Of a DNA stretch of 64,000 nt, positions 61,552 through 64,000 are shown one piece after another (position 1 is the first letter of the stretch; each line of letters starts with the position of its first letter). Origin of the DNA: Collinsella provencensis (GTDB lineage Bacteria > Actinomycetota > Coriobacteriia > Coriobacteriales > Coriobacteriaceae); NCBI RefSeq assembly GCF_900199705.1, contig NZ_LT904908.1:71426-135425 (forward strand), written 5' to 3'. Position numbers and translations under genes: made by a program. The notes below the pieces were generated by a model. That model was not told the origin of the DNA and did no database searches. It saw only the letters and a program-made list of their open reading frames with translations.

Positions 61552-62874
61552 TTATACCCGCTTGACCCGCGTAAGATGCACTACCGTTTCACAATGGAAC
61601 GTTTGCGGGAACAGGTCGACCGGAGTGGCGGAAACGGGCTTGAACGTTCCCTCGTCTACGAATCTGCGCAGGTCGCGTGCGAGTGTGGCGGGATCACATG
61701 ACACATATGCCACGTCGCGCGCACTCGTGCTCGCGATAAGCTCAATCGCGTCGGGCGCAAGTCCCGCGCGCGGGGGATCGACGATAAGCACGTCGGCGTC
61801 CTCATCGGGGAACTCGCGCACGGCATCGCCGCCGATGACATCAACGTTGGTGATATTGGCAATATCAAGGTTGCGGCGCAGGTCGCGCACGGATGGTCCG
61901 TACGATTCAACTGCGCTCACGAAATCGCAGCGACGGGCGAGCGGCAGTGTGAACGTGCCCGCGCCGCAATACAGGTCGATGCCGAGTTCGTCGGGTTGCG
62001 GGTCGAGCGCCTCCATCACCAGGTCGATAAGAATCTCGGCGGCGGCAGTGTTTACCTGGAAGAAGGAGGGTGCGGAAAGGCGCATGTTCTCGTCGCCGAT
62101 CTTTTCGGTCCACGAGCCCTCGCCCGAGAGCGCCTCGACGCCCGTGACCTTACGTGCGCGTTTTTCGCCTTTGGACATCACGCGTACGATGCTCGTCGCT
62201 TTGATGGCGTCGCCGAGTACGCGCGACACCTGAGCGCGCGGGAAACCGCCTGTGGGGGTCCAAAGTGCCACTTCGACTGCACCTGTGCGGCGCGAGGCGC
62301 GGATGCCCGCGCGCTCAAGTTCGAGGTCGCGGGAATTACTCAGGTATCCCAGGGCGCCCACGACCGCCTTGATGTTTTTGGCCTGCTTTTTCTCAAAGAG
62401 GGGGCAGGTGCCGACCTTCACGATCTGCTTGGGGTCACGCCCGTGCATCCCCAGGCGAAAACGTCCGTTTTCACGCACGGGGGCGAGCTCGACCTTATTG
62501 CGATATCCCCAGGCATCCTTGGCATGGCGCAGGGGTTGCACGAGCTCGTCGACCTCGTCTGCGGTGAACTTGCCGATACGTGCGAGCGTCGAACGCAGGT
62601 TTTCCACCTTCGCCGCATGTTGAGCCTCCCACGACAGGTTGCCCCACGGGCAGCCCCCGCATACACCGATGAACGGACAGGGAGCGCTTATACGGGAAGG
62701 AGAGGGCTCGAGCACATCTTCGACGACAGCGCGCGAAAACGAGGGGCCATCCTCGACGATGCGTGCATCAACGACGTCGCCGACCAAGCCGCCCGAGACG
62801 AACACCGCTTTGCCTTCAGGCGTGCGAGCCAATCCGTTTGGCCCGTAGGTCATGGTTTCGATGGTGAGCTGCAT
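61552..62874 (-). CDS. RlmD/RumA-type 23S rRNA (uracil-5-)-methyltransferase
   Basis: A 440-residue enzyme from ATG 62874 (GAGAGG upstream). An N-terminal TRAM domain (LTIETMTYGPNGLARTPEGK) is followed by the iron-sulfur Cys set CPFIGVCGGCPW with another Cys in KVGTCPLF. The methyltransferase part holds FFQVNTAAAEILIDLV, GIDLYCGAGTFTLPLA (SAM), DVLIVDPPRAGL and VAYVSCDPATLARDL with the catalytic Cys. RlmD (U1939), RlmCD and TrmA-like alternatives cannot be separated by eye. Confidence 0.93.
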   Translation of the reverse strand: MQLTIETMTYGPNGLARTPEGKAVFVSGGLVGDVVDARIVEDGPSFSRAVVEDVLEPSPSRISAPCPFIGVCGGCPWGNLSWEAQHAAKVENLRSTLARIGKFTADEVDELVQPLRHAKDAWGYRNKVELAPVRENGRFRLGMHGRDPKQIVKVGTCPLFEKKQAKNIKAVVGALGYLSNSRDLELERAGIRASRRTGAVEVALWTPTGGFPRAQVSRVLGDAIKATSIVRVMSKGEKRARKVTGVEALSGEGSWTEKIGDENMRLSAPSFFQVNTAAAEILIDLVMEALDPQPDELGIDLYCGAGTFTLPLARRCDFVSAVESYGPSVRDLRRNLDIANITNVDVIGGDAVREFPDEDADVLIVDPPRAGLAPDAIELIASTSARDVAYVSCDPATLARDLRRFVDEGTFKPVSATPVDLFPQTFHCETVVHLTRVKRV

Positions 62875-62916
62875 GGTCGGTCCTCTCGGCTGCAAGCTGC
62901 AAATACCCGATACATA

Positions 62917-62942
62917 CGAAAAAGGCCCCGTTACCGGAGCCT
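62917..62942 (-). terminator. Terminator-like hairpin in the duplicated tRNA tail
   Basis: On the minus strand, AGGCTCCG pairs with CGGGGCCT (one U-G pair) across TAA-type loop bases and ends in five T. It resembles the tRNA terminator at 63104-63129 and is part of the same duplication. Confidence 0.65.
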
Positions 62943-62946
62943 AGAC

Positions 62947-62974
62947 AAATCCTGTGGTGGAGACGAAGGGGATC
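62947..62974 (-). repeat. 28-base copy of the tRNA-Ala 3' end
   Basis: Identical over 28 bases to 63133-63160, which runs from just beyond the CCA into the T arm of the tRNA. The copy stands 186 bases away and is followed (minus strand) by its own terminator-like hairpin. Such a duplicated 3' end is the mark left by integration into a tRNA gene, or by decay of a second tRNA. Confidence 0.7.
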
Positions 62975-63103
62975 CGCGTTCGGCTTCGCCGCCCGCTCCG
63001 GCTTCGGGCGCCTCCGGTGCCCTCGCCCGCTTGCGGGAAACGCTCCGCGTTTCCTGGTTCGCTCGCGCCCTCTCGGGTTCGATCCCGGCTCGATGGATGT
63101 ATA

Positions 63104-63129
63104 TGAAAAGACCCCGTTGCCGGGGTCTT
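63104..63129 (-). terminator. Terminator of the tRNA-Ala gene
   Basis: AAGACCCCG pairs perfectly with CGGGGTCTT around four bases, followed by TTC on the minus strand, 12 bases beyond the CCA end. Confidence 0.85.
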
Positions 63130-63140
63130 GAAAAATCCTG

Positions 63141-63216
63141 TGGTGGAGACGAAGGGGATCGAACCCTCGACCTCCTCGATGCGACCGAGGCGCTCTCCCA
63201 GCTGAGCTACGTCCCC
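63141..63216 (-). tRNA. tRNA-Ala (anticodon CGC)
   Basis: A 76-base cloverleaf with encoded CCA. The acceptor stem GGGGACG / CGTCTCC contains the G3-U70 pair that identifies alanine tRNAs. The D arm is GCTC/GAGC, the anticodon stem CCTCG/CGAGG with loop GTCGCAT (anticodon CGC, reads GCG), and the T arm GAGGG TTCGATC CCCTT. A terminator follows. Confidence 0.96.
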
Positions 63217-63288
63217 AGGACAAGTGATTATTCTAGCAACCATGTGCCGCTTGTCAATGAAAAACTAACACGCTTCGCATTCGAGGCA

Positions 63289-63459
63289 CAAAGAAACCGC
63301 CCCTCACTTCACGTAAATGAACCCACCTCTGCAAGGTGGGTGCCCTCATCGTCCAGTTCCAGCTTCCTTAACAACGAAGGATACCTGTACTACGCACGAC
63401 GTTTGGGCTCCCTAAATAAACGCGACGGTTCACCCAGTTGCTCCGCGAGGGGCGGAACA
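63289..63459 (-). ncRNA. ssrS: 6S-like RNA
   Basis: A minus-strand transcript of about 170 bases is suggested by a -10 TATGAT (63470-63465) and a closing stem between its ends: CCGCCCCTC at the 5' side (63455-63447) pairs with GAGGGGCGG at the 3' side (63305-63297), followed by TTTCTTT. Inside are a CTTCGTTGTTAAGGAAG hairpin and a strong ACCCACC/GGTGGGT hairpin near the 3' end. Length, paired ends and a mostly double-stranded rod match 6S RNA, the regulator that binds sigma-70-type RNA polymerase. A family search would be decisive; the sequence shows no ORF. Confidence 0.6.
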
Positions 63460-63532
63460 CCTTTATCATAAAATACGCCGCCTGCGATACCAGTCTTGAC
63501 TTACAAAAATTGTTAGCGGATGATGGTGTGCA

Positions 63533-63556
63533 GGCCGCATCTCTGCGGCTTTCTTT
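63533..63556 (+). terminator. Hairpin with U-rich tail before the radical-SAM gene
   Basis: GCCGCA pairs with TGCGGC around a four-base loop and is followed by TTTCTTT, 24 bases before the start codon. A TTGACT (63494-63499) upstream could be a -35. Either a terminator of a short leader or an attenuator. Confidence 0.5.
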
Positions 63557-63579
63557 ATATCGAGAGGTCTTTGATCGCC

Positions 63580-64000
63580 ATGAATTCCCTGCTCAAACCC
63601 ACGTCGATCGAATCGTGTGCACTTTGTCCGCGCGCATGCGGGGCACATCGAGCGTTCGGTGACAGCGGCGTTTGCGGGGCTGCCGATGCGCTCAAGCTCG
63701 CTCGCGCGGCGCTTCATATGTGGGAAGAGCCGCCTATTTCGGGTGAGCGCGGATCGGGGACGATCTTTTTCAGCGGCTGTCCGCTTAAATGCGTGTACTG
63801 CCAAAACCACGAGATTTCGACGGGGAACTTCGGTATCGAAGTGCCAGCTGAGCGTTTGGTCGAAATCATGTTCGAGCTGCAAGACCAAGGTGCTCACAAC
63901 ATCAATCTCGTGACGGCGACGCATTACGCGCACTTGCTGCCACACGCCGTTTCCCAGGCTCGCGCGCAGGGGCTTGCCATTCCCATCGTGTACAACACGA
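63580..64000 (+). CDS. Radical-SAM protein (PflA/PflX-like), N-terminal part
   Basis: The frame from ATG 63580 runs off the right edge, leaving about 140 residues. An N-terminal Cys-rich segment (ESCALCPRACGAHRAFGDSG, then VCGAA) is followed by SGCPLKCVYCQNHEIS, the CxxxCxxC cluster that binds the radical-SAM iron-sulfur centre. This layout matches the pyruvate-formate-lyase-activase-like COG1313 group. GAGAGG is 12 bases upstream. The function of the group is not settled. Confidence 0.88.
   Translation, partial: MNSLLKPTSIESCALCPRACGAHRAFGDSGVCGAADALKLARAALHMWEEPPISGERGSGTIFFSGCPLKCVYCQNHEISTGNFGIEVPAERLVEIMFELQDQGAHNINLVTATHYAHLLPHAVSQARAQGLAIPIVYNT

Noticed and set aside
62941-63243. A 100-codon minus-strand frame across the tRNA region
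   Set aside because: It reads through the tRNA-Ala gene (GDVAQLGERLGRIEEVEGS is the familiar translation of a tRNA) and is spurious.

Overview
The window looks like a chromosomal segment from a Coriobacteriia (Actinomycetota), most likely Collinsella or a close relative. This is inferred from the GC-rich coding sequence, the gene content and protein character; no 16S gene or other decisive taxonomic marker is present. Genes are dense and mostly housekeeping or transport, with accessory signals in the gaps.

Layout. 0-8.9 kb: the end of queA, a structured transcript with a tiny ORF, an SDR enzyme, a coiled-coil membrane protein, tgt (queuosine), a Cof-type HAD phosphatase, a Gfo/Idh/MocA oxidoreductase, RNase HI, a pentapeptide-repeat protein and endonuclease IV. 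9-18 kb: an ABC exporter, a large membrane protein of unknown function, a polar amino-acid ABC importer (binding protein, permease with a secreted N-terminal domain, ATPase) and a Tat-type GH3 lipoprotein. 18-27 kb: an Fe-ADH/LUD-domain pair, a LexA-boxed Y-family polymerase with a YolD-like partner, a PAP2 phosphatase, two family-2 glycosyltransferases and an AT-rich accessory patch holding a PD-(D/E)XK-like protein and a MITE-like element. 27-35 kb: M18 aminopeptidase, polA and a second amino-acid ABC importer with a Tat-type binding lipoprotein. 35-41 kb: argG-argH behind an apparent arginine attenuator, then ndk and a cysteine-desulfidase-like gene. 42-51 kb: rpsA, HAD phosphatase, PepV-type dipeptidase, a 38-residue membrane protein, GNAT, ABC-F, an HExxH membrane peptidase and xseA-xseB. 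51-57.5 kb: HIT protein, ackA, MBL hydrolase, pta, glf and a glycosyltransferase. 57.7-62.9 kb: a minus-strand run of rlmD-like methyltransferase, DJ-1/PfpI, Maf, P1 peptidase and a basic amino-acid/polyamine-type permease. 62.9-64 kb: tRNA-Ala(CGC) with a duplicated 3' end, a 6S-like RNA and the start of a radical-SAM gene.

How the genes work together. The picture is an amino-acid-using fermenter: two amino-acid importers, several peptidases, a cysteine desulfidase, Pta/AckA acetate formation, arginine synthesis and a basic amino-acid antiporter. Galactofuranose and other glycosyltransferase genes serve the envelope. Repair functions (Nfo, PolA, XseAB, SOS polymerase) are scattered.

The two most interesting signals are (i) a 37-codon leader ORF with 7 arginine codons among its last 11, followed by a 14-bp pairing and a terminator just upstream of argG, and (ii) a family of about 100-bp long-hairpin elements (four full copies plus a half copy) lying just downstream of stop codons, with conserved boxes and compensating changes in the stems. 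Positions and alignments were worked out by eye.
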